Assembly: GCA_033964015.1 (NCBI GenBank)
Contig: CM066913.1
Location: forward strand, 3,846,169 to 3,910,168
DNA: 64,000 bases
Direction of reading: 5' to 3'
DNA from: Scolanthus callimorphus
Taxonomy: Eukaryota; Cnidaria; Anthozoa; Actiniaria; Edwardsiidae
Shown: positions 33,301 through 42,700 of the stretch, in pieces
How the letters are laid out: each line of letters begins with the position of its first letter
Numbering within the stretch: the stretch's first letter is position 1
Notes under the pieces: generated by a model
Told to the model about the DNA's origin: nothing
What the model saw: only the letters and a program-made list of their open reading frames with translations
Database searches by the model: none
Position numbers and translations under genes: made by a program

Positions 33301-34727
33301 CACCACGGAAGACAGGCGACTGCATCAAGCGAAAACCAAAGCAGCGTCTTGAACGCAGCGCGAAACAATTATTTGGTTGTAACGCTTGGCTTAATCACTG
33401 ACAACCAGACATAAAAGGTAGGTGATCCCCAGTAAATAATGACAGGTCTACGCGCACAACGTAGAAACTGGAACAAGAACCAATTTCTGACTCGTTCCCA
33501 GTTTCCTTCTCAAAAAAGGCAGCTCGCACAGGGTCATGGGAAGGCAACCGATCCATGATCTTTTGCGAGTGGGGACGAGTCAGAGCCAATTTTATTATTG
33601 TGCAACGAAGAATCTCGTTAACGGCTACACTTCATACTGCTCCACACTTTCTGTGGCAGCCAGTGCTATATGTCAGGGGCGAGGGAATACTGCATTTCGT
33701 TCTGCCAGCTGCTGTAGACGACGAAGGTGCTGGTGAGGTAGTTGCTGTAGTTGTGGTAGGATGTCTTGCACAGAGAGGATTACTAAAGACGTGGTTATAT
33801 TGACACGGCCTGGCACAGTAGTCAGCCTAGCGCACAAACATATCAAACTTATCTGAAAACAGGTCTTCGATTAAGGAAGTCAAGGAAGACCTTTAGTTTA
33901 TTCTGAATGTTTTAAAAAGCCTTTCGCGATGAAGGGCAATCCAAACCCGAAGAGTGAGAGCGCCGCTCTCTCTAACACAGCACCCTACAATCAACTTCAA
34001 CTAACAGTTATAAGTCTCGTTTAAGCCCTGGCCAAACGAAAACGCAAGTTCACGCAAGTCGATGCAAGTTTTGCTACTTGCGTCGACTTGCGCTCGTTTG
34101 GCCACCACTTGCGATGACTTGCGCGGGCTTGCGATGACTTGTGTTCACTTGCGTTCACTCGCGTGAACATGTTCAAATTTTATGCAACTTGCGCCTCGTT
34201 GGGCCACCGCGTCGCAAGTGTACACAAGTTTATGGTAATTCTTTTCATTTACAACATTTCCTCGTTAACGAAATAACACTGGTCCCCAAACAAGGTAGTC
34301 AAACAACATACAATTTTCGTACACACACGCATATGACAAGCTCTGTAGTCACATTTGTTCTTTGATGAAGACAAGGCAGACAACCTTTATAATGGGGACG
34401 CTAAAGAACCACTAGAGCGAGCATCCTCAGTGACCGTCCTCACAGATAGCTCACCCACATTCCAAACTGCATGCATTACAGCCCATTCTAAGGGATAACA
34501 TAACTCATATTGCAGAAGCGCACTTGATCATATACAGTTTACTGTTTGCGGTATACAAGTGCTAACATTTCAATCTTTATTTTTCCCACTCACCAATATT
34601 CGATTCTTGTTCCTCCCTGATGTGATGTACACAGCATTGGGTCCAGTGAATCCCCAAAAGCAAAGACATCGGCCGTCTGGTAGGCACTTGCTGGAATTCA
34701 GACCACACAAATGACTGCAGATTGCGC
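24232..34727 (-). CDS. type I membrane protein with five EGF-like/Cys module pairs and a mucin stalk (5' end missing)
   Basis: Exons in coding order: 34594-34727, 33637-33826, 32951-33060, 30946-31012, 30519-30620, 30287-30416, 29450-29638, 28759-28868, 27038-27179, 26615-26723, 25868-25936, 24782-25569, 24232-24393. EGF-like exons (pattern C..GRCLCWWGWTGPNA..Y) alternate with exons starting ADYCxxxCHYTHxY....C. Phases are regular: EGF-like exons enter in phase 1 and leave in phase 0, Cys exons do the reverse, so pairs can duplicate without breaking frame. The end is a Thr-rich stalk, one helix and a short tail. A cell-surface glycoprotein role is inferred; I do not recognise the family. The signal peptide exon was not found between 34.7 and 36.6 kb. 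Single-base losses break several exons. Confidence 0.75.
24782..25569 (-). CDS. Thr-rich mucin-like stalk exon
   Basis: Acceptor CTTTAG, first codons VTTPTPDQNYEHMTT; last part TEPPEPTEPTEPPP before donor GTACGT. Between them almost every codon stretch is Thr/Ser/Pro/Gln rich, but the reading phase slips several times. Composition shifts with the phase, as expected for indels within one long coding exon. O-glycosylated stalk inferred. Confidence 0.65.
25868..25936 (-). CDS. Cys exon 5 (ADYC...CHYTHDY...C)
   Basis: Reads ADYCNMACHYTHDYRNKSCV and KQL, phase 0 at both ends, acceptor TTCTAG and donor GTGAGT. It joins the stalk exon directly. Confidence 0.75.
26615..26723 (-). CDS. EGF-like exon 5
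   Basis: Reads GVHHGQCLSDGRCLCWWGWT and then needs one extra base after GGGC to continue HACFVNGGSYNNRII, matching its siblings. Acceptor is TTTTTGCAG. Confidence 0.7.
27038..27179 (-). CDS. Cys exon 4, intact
   Basis: Begins AQYCDEPCHYTHDYLNASC, has a short Lys/Pro/Thr linker, and ends with KIPCDPQCGA and a phase-1 G before GTATTAA. No frame break. Confidence 0.8.
27962..28220. mobile_element. MITE in the left duplicate only
   Basis: Ends ATACCATTTCCGG and CCGGAAACGGTAT are inverted, and the arms continue through TTGTCACCCAAAAAGC-like sequence. The right duplicate lacks it. Confidence 0.75.
28759..28868 (-). CDS. EGF-like exon 4
   Basis: AMGDKCLSNGRCLCWWGWT continues as GPNACYVDAYPYKNRIL; 110 bp. 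Its tandem partner at 32951-33060 encodes the same peptide. Confidence 0.8.
29450..29638 (-). CDS. Cys exon 3 with Thr linker, one-base loss
   Basis: Partner of 33637-33826. It starts ADYCTWPCE and loses frame one codon later relative to the partner (ATAACC in place of TATAACC). The remainder contains the ATTSPAPSSSTAAG linker and CHRKCGA in the other phase. The donor GTATGAAG is intact. Confidence 0.7.
29937..29991. repeat. perfect 27-bp-arm palindrome with a 1-base centre
   Basis: The arm starts ACTTGACATGCTAAATGC and ends ATATCTGC, then one A, then the exact inverse. It lies at the end of the left intragenic duplicate. The flanking CTTCTCATTTTCGCGTGAA resembles 27583-27613 at the other end. 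Confidence 0.85.
30287..30416 (-). CDS. EGF-like exon 3
   Basis: GCDPRCTKFGHGTCQSDGLC then LCCGGWTG; one missing base after GGGC, and the sibling phase continues ATYITAGNLINRIK to donor GTAACC. Confidence 0.7.
30519..30620 (-). CDS. Ser/Thr/Pro linker exon
   Basis: After acceptor TTCCCAG it reads STTASIPSTFQSTQTSSTPS and YVPTTLSPSPKK, then donor A|GTGAGT. Phase 1 on both sides, so it can be skipped or gained without changing frame. Confidence 0.65.
30744..30878. mobile_element. short MITE (CATTCTCTTACCCAGA ends)
   Basis: The left end CATTCTCTTACCCAGAGCTCC is matched in inverse by GTTCTGGGTACGAGAATG. Its CCCAGAG core resembles the arms at 14197-14413. Confidence 0.55.
30946..31012 (-). CDS. 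Cys exon 2
   Basis: ADYCETPCHYTHVYRSPSC then VST; phase 0 in and phase 1 out; acceptor TTTCTAG, donor GTTTG. Confidence 0.75.
32150..32422 (-). mobile_element. tRNA-derived SINE in the right duplicate only
   Basis: On the minus strand the head has an A-box-like TGGCGCAGTGTG and a B-box-like AGTTCGAACCC. The body runs ~200 bp and ends in repeated ATAAAGTTGCTTACTT units. The left duplicate lacks it. Confidence 0.7.
32951..33060 (-). CDS. EGF-like exon 2
   Basis: Tandem partner of 28759-28868, with the same acceptor TTATGTTCCAG-type context and donor GTAATT. Confidence 0.8.
33637..33826 (-). CDS. Cys exon 1 with Thr linker, donor altered
   Basis: Full frame: ADYCARPCQYNHVFSNPLC, a linker rich in Thr, Pro and Ser, then CSIPSPLTYSTGCHRKCGA. 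At the 3' end the partner has GCAG|GTATG while this copy has GCAGTATG, so one base of the donor region is missing. Confidence 0.75.
34036..34215. repeat. CTTGCG-rich imperfect repeat
   Basis: Irregular repeats of ACTTGCG/CGCAAGT with two GGCCACC blocks. A shorter form sits at the end of the left duplicate (29830-29915). Confidence 0.55.
34594..34727 (-). CDS. EGF-like exon 1, most 5' exon found
   Basis: AICSHLCGLNSSKCLPDGRC then LCFWGFTGPNAVYITSGRNK and NRIL; acceptor TTTTCAG, donor GTGAGT. Intact. Phase 1 entry means at least one upstream exon exists. Confidence 0.8.
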
Positions 34728-35974
34728 CTGAAAACACGACACGTTACAAACACGAGGAGTAAATAACCGCGATATTTACAAAGCTGCGCACCTTGAAAAA
34801 ATTGCCCATTTTAGGGCTTGGATTTCATTCTTTCAACGTGGCAACCCGGGAAAATACGGAGGAGAAATTGCTTACAGCTTACAGAACGTTTCTTGAGCAG
34901 ACCAAAACACCCTTTAGCTACCCCTCACATATGGTCAAATGTCCCTCCTCCCGCAAATGGTCAAATGATCCGTCCTTCAAGGGCTCTTGCAAGGCCACTG
35001 TCTCAGCAGACGTTTTTGTTTGACTTCAGGAGTGAAACAGTTTACATTAGCCACATGTATGCTCGGTATGCCTATTTTTAGGACTGACTACCCTGACACT
35101 AGGAACAAATACCCCTACATTGGCTCAGTAATCCTGGGTGATGAGTGTAAGTATTATTTACTGCCAGTCAGTAGAGTCTGTATAAATAACGGACTTCTAC
35201 GTTTCCAAGGGGAAATCAGGTTCGTCCGTAATGGCAGGGTTACCAAATTGAGAGGGTCACGCATGCACTAGACTGCGCGTTACTCAGCACAGGGTACGTG
35301 GTCTGCCGACTGTCTCTACTCACAAAGCTTCCTGATGTCAACATAAGTAACAATATAGTGACTACCAGTAACTTCATTCTGTTCATCCTTGTGCCTGTCC
35401 TGTACCAAATAAATGCCGCCTATTAAGGTGAAAAACGACTTGCCTTTCGCGTGCCTTAATCTTTGCAATCGTGTGTTTTTGTTATTGTTTATGAGAGGCT
35501 ACAAAATAACCAATCGCATTACTTGGGAACTGGCTCGAAAAGGCACAGTTATGCATCATGAAAATGGTATATACCACACCAAGAAACAATATAAGCGATA
35601 GAGATCCTCAAACATGAGTATACCCGTTTATACAAATTGCTTTCAAATCAGATATTATAAAACGCAACAGAACTTGTGAGCTATTTATACCTCAACATCC
35701 GCTTTGAAATAATAAAATTCTGTATCAGCTCACAATGCCACTATCCCGATCCCAAATCACAAACCCTTGTATGCAGTAGAATGTTGATCCACGGTAGATA
35801 GAACAGGATATTCGGTCTACAGCAATCTCTTCATTTCTGTCATGGCTGTCAAATCGAAAGAGAACCTGATGCTTACTTTGTCTACATTCCGCGTACGTCA
35901 TACTTTCTGGCGAAGTTCAAAGGTTAGAATTGCGCCAAGAGGAAGTGCTGTGCGCGCGATACCGTCTTGATGTT

Positions 35975-36147
35975 TAGACTGCTTGCAGTCCCTTGCTCGG
36001 TACTGTGCATTTATGCCGGGGCTGGTGCGTGCTTATCGTGACGTGACCCCGGCGTGAATAAATGCACAGTACTAGGTGCGCGCAAAGTAAGACTTTTACC
36101 CTCTCATTACGGACGTTCCCCGAGCAAGGGACTGCAAGCAGTCTATA
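35975..36147. mobile_element. MITE (AGACTGCTTGCAGTCC ends)
   Basis: The left arm TAGACTGCTTGCAGTCCC is inverted at 36127-36147. Related ends occur at 47857-48235 and a half copy at ~8927. Confidence 0.7.
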
Positions 36148-36679
36148 GTTGATGTTTGCCCAATGGAGCTCCCCACTTTCCAGCAGATTTCCATCTGTTT
36201 TCTGTAAACTCAGCCCCTCTTTGCCCTGCATTTCTCTTATGAGTCCCCTCACTTCAAATCTGTTCCGCCACTTGCACAAAAACTACAGGCCGAGAACGTT
36301 GGGTAGGGTGTTCCGCTCGAGCTTACAAAATGTGCCCCTGTTTATGACAAACGCTAATTGTCGTTTATGACTAATGCCTGCCGTGACTATGATGAAACTC
36401 GAATTTGAAAATCGATATCCTGACAGGAAAATGTTTACCCTGTTCATATCGGACCAGAACCAGAACATAACTTCTGACCAGAACTCAAAAACCCTAACCT
36501 GTTCAGCGGATCATTCCCCCTCCCCCCAGTAGGTCACATGACGTACAAAGTCCATGATGCCCTTCGGCCCACGCTTCCGCCATCTTGGATGTACTTGTGC
36601 GTTCCTCGTAATGCCTTTTAAATTCCCATTCTAAACGCCGAAAATAGTCTCCAAGGATCTTCAATCTATCTGAAAGAAG
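36148..36679. other. AP3D1 upstream region, no clear motif
   Basis: The AP3D1 promoter should lie here. I see no TATA box. A short GC-richer stretch at 36520-36610 lies just before exon 1. Confidence 0.4.
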
Positions 36680-36738
36680 ATGTTTGAGAAAACTTGACAG
36701 ATCTTGTCCGTGGAATACGCAACAACAAGGATGGCGAA
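36680..36738 (+). CDS. AP3D1: AP3D1 exon 1 (5' limit uncertain)
   Basis: MFEK then, after one missing A in the run 36689-36692, NLTDLVRGIRNNKDGE and donor GTGAGT. Animal homologues have ~12 residues before MFEK. The bases upstream look compatible in pieces but do not read through, so the start codon is unresolved. Confidence 0.75.
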
Positions 36739-39700
36739 GTGAGTTTAATGTTGAGAATGATTCTGTTCCCGTGTTCTGATTCATGTATTGAATACGAAAA
36801 ATACCGGTACTATTTATTAGATTTGTGTTGGATTCAAGGGAATTTATAACTGAGAGAGAAACAAATGTCGTTGTACTTATTTCCGTTAAATGTTTAAGTT
36901 ATTATGCACAGTACGCCAACACAATAGTCACGAAGCATTTTGTGAGATTTTGTGCCAGACAAATCAGACCATGATTAATATCGTACAGACATAAGCTTGA
37001 AACCTCGACCTGGGACAACTACTACACGGGAACAATAGTGAACCATGCCAGAGTTTTACCATTAATATGACGGAAAAAACATCGAGAACGCTAAGCTGTG
37101 TTTGGTCAATTAATGATGTCCACTGCTTACCCTGGCTGTTTGAGGGAAAATTGCTTTTTTAGGCTTATGCACCAGTCAATTGACAACCCCGTACCCCCCC
37201 ATTCGCGCATTAGCGGGGCATTCACCTTTTTGGCAAGTGAAAGGCAGTGAGCGCCTTGATTTGCGGGGACAATCTGAGAGGTGAATGCACCGCCCTCAGG
37301 GAAACAATAAAGAGTGAATGCGCTCCTTGCCCAACGAATTTAGAAAAACAACACAAAGGATTTTTACTCACAGAAAAGAGTACCCTGCGAGCAGTGATTT
37401 CCTCCTCTCTTAGGCCGGCGGCTAGCGAGGGAGAGAAACCACTGCGAGCGACCGTTTGGTTTTCCTTCGAGTAACGCAAGTCAATCTGGCGTCACATCTG
37501 GCGCTAATGGACTTAACACATGAGACTTGACCTTTCGCGTGACAACTTCCAGCTAGACTTTCAGCCAGTTTTCCATAGTTTACCATCTCCGAAGTGTTAG
37601 AATTTCCTCCAAAACATACGGTTAAGCTTACTATTGCTTGTAGAAATTTATTATGCCGTGTTTGGAGCTTTATTTCTGTGCGAGTTTGCTTTTTCGTGAC
37701 TTCTTTGGATTCATGGCGGCTTCAACTGTTGATTAAATATGTCATCACGTAGCACTGTCAAACGGGATTAAAACCGTTTACTGCTTTTGAGTTAATTTAT
37801 TCATCCAAGTTTGAGGACGGCGCTAAACGGTCGCTCGCAGTGGTTTCTCTCCCTCGCTAGCCGCCGGCCTAAGAGAGGAGGAAATCACTGCTCGCAGGGT
37901 AAGAAAAGAGTCATGTCAAGTGCCCAGTTTTCAATGCACCGCAGCCGATCGCGAAGCGCAATAAAACCATATTTTTCTACTTGCATGTACTTTCGCTAGT
38001 GTAGATTAAAATGTAATATGTGTAATTCAAGTAACAAAAATATGTAGTTGTCGTGTCTTTGTGAAGTAAGGGGCTGTTCATATGGAGGTGAGACAGCCCG
38101 GGAAAGCGGGCTGGTTTCTGTTGTGTTACTGTCCCGGGGAAGAGAGTGACTCCCCGCTCGATGTACTGTGTGGAAGAAGTGAAAGAAAGCGCATTTCCCA
38201 ACGGACCAACGGGGCAGTAATGTAGTGTGAATTCTGTACGAAAGCCCCGCTAGTACCCCGCTAATGCGCGAAGGGGGGGTGTGGGGCTGTCAATTGACTT
38301 GTGCATTATCTAAGATGAATGGCCATTCAAACTTTAGACAATTATGGTGTCCCAGAGTTTCATTTTTCCATGATACAATATACATGTAACACTGTAGAGC
38401 ACTATTTTTGGCTAGGGATACACATCTCCCTTGTATATATTATGTACATTCATTTTCAATGTCAGCCTGGAATAAGGGGAATCTAGGACCCACCCCCAGA
38501 GCTGGGAATATTTTTTCTTACTTGATCAGACAAGATTATTATTACTTTTGTCTTGGTTGTCACTAAAGTAAAATTGGCTGGATATATCTGAAAATTGGTC
38601 AGACATTAGCGATTTTGATCAGACAATGTCTGATGACTGGCAGTAACAGGCCTTATCACGGTTTCCGCCGCCATTTTGTTCGGTAGGCAAGACGTGCAAA
38701 ACCCCACATAAACTCTGCAAATGCGAAGTGAAATTGTTGCGAAAATATCAAACATATTGGTAAAATAAGAATCGTAGCATTGAGTTAGAGGCTGACATAG
38801 TTTACCTGTAAAGTTTGGATGTTATAGCTGCTGTATGAATCGAACAATTGCGTTTTTAATTCTTCATACTGACGCCTTTAAAAATCTGTGTGCATCGATG
38901 CGTAAAAAGCCTTCAAATACAGGGCTAGATGTGGAAAAATAAAATATACAATTGCTCGCTTTATAGAGAGCGTAGGAAGCTGAAATTTGCTAGAGTGATT
39001 GTTTGGCCAAGTAGCATTACTTTATGCTAAGTACTTTGTTGATATGTGCAATATTTCCGCAACGATTTCACTTTTATGTGGGATTTTGCAGATCTTGCCT
39101 ATGGAACAAAATGGCGGCGGAAACCGTGATAAGGCCTATTTGCAGCTCTGCACCCCCATTATTTTGCATTCTGCATCCATACAAACCAACAAAACCATGA
39201 AAATGTTATTGCCCTATGTACTTTAACAGCCTACATAGGGATGTAGATAATATAGCCACTCACACACTCACCATACATTCTTCATGTGCTTCTAGTGGCA
39301 TTTTGCAAAGTTTGATGAGGACAAACATGGTGGCATCCATGTTGAGTGAAACAAACTAGGATCTTTTGCAGATGTACCATACAAATTTCCATTTTGGGAT
39401 CTGCATAAAGTACAAATTCCTTCAATTTTTCTTAATACTGTATTTTTGCTTTTTTAAGTACAATAAGATACCAAAACAATCAGGCAATTATTTACCCCCA
39501 CACTGGACCACTTTTTGACGCCCTTTTGACCACTTTTGACGCCCTTCTTTTGTTTTTTGTTCCTTGCAGGCCAAGTATGTAGCATCATGCCTGGATGATA
39601 TCAAACAGGAGTTGCGTCAAGAGAATGCATCTGTTGAAAGCTAATGCAGTGGCTAAACTTGCATATGTAAGTGATCCTATTGTATACTAAGCTACTATAC

Positions 39701-42700
39701 TAAGCTTGTCAGGAAGCACGGTTGGCTCGCCATTACGGCGTTGGGTCTCTCATTGCTGTGGTCCGAGTTGGACTCCTGGCCGGGACAGAGGAAATTTTCT
39801 TTCTGTTCGGGTCTCGGTCGAAATTGGTTAATATTGTGGTTGAACATTGTTCTACTGTGTTTCACATCTTTCGGATGAGGCAATAAACCAAGGTCCCGTC
39901 TTGCCTTTCTACTCTACTCATTCCAGGGGGGACATTAAAGAACCACTGGAACGCAACAAACCCTCTGGCAATGACCACCCTCAGTGTCTGTGCTTATGCC
40001 CGCTTGGCTGCCAGTTGCACCATTGAGACTCCAGCATAATTCAGCTTAGGAGCTGCAAGTTCTGGGGAGTCAGTCGCTATATTATTTATTTATTTAATTA
40101 TTTAGTGAAATGATGCATTTCATGCCGCCATCTCCACCCTACCCTGGGTAGCAGTCTCCAAGCTTCACCTGTTTACTGACACCTTATTGGTTTACATAGA
40201 CAGAGAGCAAAGCAAGGAGCCACTGGCCTTGAGGCCTATATTTTTCAGTTTAGTAACAAATTGTAACTATGGAGCTTCTTGGGTGGCTGCTTTGGTAGCA
40301 TGTGACCCTTGATATGTGTGACATGGAACAAACATGTAGGCACAACCAGTATTTTAAAATTTGATCCCAGGAGCAGGATAAACTACAATTTTTATTTGAC
40401 CTGAAAAAATCCTCAAAGAAAGATCAAAGTGGGGTCCTATCTAAGTTTACTTAGTAAGAAGGTTTGTTTTTGCCATGGTTCTAGGAGTATGGGAAACCTT
40501 TTGAGTTTTCACAATCACCAAAGTGTAAAGAAATTTGAAACCATATTGTTTGACTGGAAATGTGAAAATTAGGCCATGAGGCCCAGAGGCTCCTCACTTC
40601 ATTTGTGGTGCTTATAAGATTCAAAGACGACAGTCAGCACTTGCTGTCTACTGGAGTATCTTGCTTGTTATCGACGAGTAAGAGTAGCCACTTATAAGCT
40701 GCCGCTATTGCAGTGTCTTTGGCTTAGCATGTCAGCAAACAAGTGAAGCTGGAGGCACTAGTACCCAGGGTGCCAGATTGATTGATGCTCTGTATTTCAG
40801 CTTCAAATGTTAGGATATGACATTAGCTGGGCTGCATTAATATCATAGAAGTTCATGAGCAACTCCAAGTTTACATTCAAGGTTTGTTTGTTTCTTTATG
40901 TATTGTGTATTTTATGGAAGTTTGCACGAAACAAAGATTTGTAGTTGAAATGCTTTCTGTTTCTCAGTTTTATTAACTATTTAATTTGCTATTTTAAATT
41001 GTTGTATTTTGTAGCGTATTGGCTATCTTGCTGCTTCACAGTCATTCCATGAGGGTCTAGATATCCTGATGTTGACAACCAACATGATAAGAAAGGTACA
41101 CAGTTACAGTTTTATGTATTTAGTTTTGTTTATTTGCACAAATGTGAAAAAAATATAATAAAAATTGTTGAAAAACAACAACAACAACAAAAAAAAGATA
41201 AGAAAAGGTACAAAGTTATTATACAAAAAAATACGTAAAATGTTTATTTTATGGCTAACTGTTTTCACTTCCAGTACAATAGGCAGAAAATAATGCCTGT
41301 GTTTTCAGTTTTTGAAGTGTTCTCTATGGATTTACCTCTATTGCTGGTAGTAGCTTTTTTTATTGATATTATTTGAAATCATATTAATTTTATATGATTT
41401 TAATTTTTCACAGGATTTATGTAGCATGAACATGTATGACTCTGGTGTAGCACTTGCAGGCTTCTCATGTTTGTGACACCAGATTTGGCAAGGGACCTTG
41501 CTAATGATGTTATGAGCTTGGTGAGTTATCTCTTATTATGCACCACTAATTTGACAAAAAGTTGGACCAAAATCTATGGGCTTGAGCTTTAAAATGATGT
41601 ATAATGTATGTTAATCAGTGCTCAAGGCTGAGTGATAAAAAATCACGACAACAGCACTTAGTCCCTTCATTATTGGCATGAGATAGGGTGCATGTTTTAT
41701 GTGACATGTCACTTGTAACAAGCAGAGTTGTTTAAACAATAACTTGCTTTGCTTTATGTGTTTTCATAAGTATTGATAGTAGGTACTATATAGTTCAAAT
41801 GATATTTTCCTTCATCTCTTCGATAATGCTGTTACCAATGAGTGTTTATAGGGTACAGGTATTCCTACATTATCCTGGTAATTTCCAGGCATCCACATGA
41901 TTGTGACCTCCTTAGTGATGTATATTAAAATGTTTTCTCTTGTTTTATTTGCCAACAGCTGGTGTCAACCAAGCCCTATATCAGGAAGAGATCTATACTT
42001 TTAATGTACAAGATCTTTTGAAGGTTTGTTCAAAACAGTATGTAATATGTTACAGTAATGTATGCGGTAGTGTATGATGTCTACTCAGTGCTTAAATCTT
42101 ATGTTGTTATGTTGCGAGTTCTGTGTAATATTCACTTGGTTGTTGTCTCTGGAATAATAATAATATTAATAATAATAGGCTAATAATCACAGGCTAATAT
42201 TTATGTTGATATGCCTGTATTTAAACTGATGTTTTATAGTACTGTTGACAAGTTTTGATTAAGTAATCATGTGTAATACCGGTATGGTACATGATGTATG
42301 ACTAGTTTTACGGGAAAACTACAGCCGATTGTGTTTGAGCGTTTTACCCTAACAGTTTGCACGTTACGTTTGAACGTTGCGTTGTGAGACAAAAAGTCGG
42401 ACGTTTCCAAGGGCAAACCCCCATGTGTATTTTTCACTGACCAATCAGAGAGGACAGAACTCTTTGGTTCGCCATAGAAACGTCTCGTTTCATCCTAGAA
42501 ACGCAACTTTGAAACATTCAAACATAACGTGCGAACTGTTAGGATAAAACGCTCAAACGCAATCGCTAATTGGCTGTATGTGGTATGGTGCAGTACAGTA
42601 TGGTATGGTACATGTGACTTCAGTAGTGACCTGTGTTCTGTTGAGTATTATGCTCATTCTTTTTTCCATTTTGCTGTGAGTTCCCTGAATCCTTGAGGCC

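Larger units (their letters stand above)
31802..34100. repeat. right copy of the ~2.3-kb intragenic duplication
   Basis: See the left copy. It carries a SINE where the left copy carries a MITE. Confidence 0.85.

Noticed and set aside
36503..36784. Minus-strand frame over AP3D1 exon 1
   Set aside because: Antisense to a conserved exon; no independent coding evidence.
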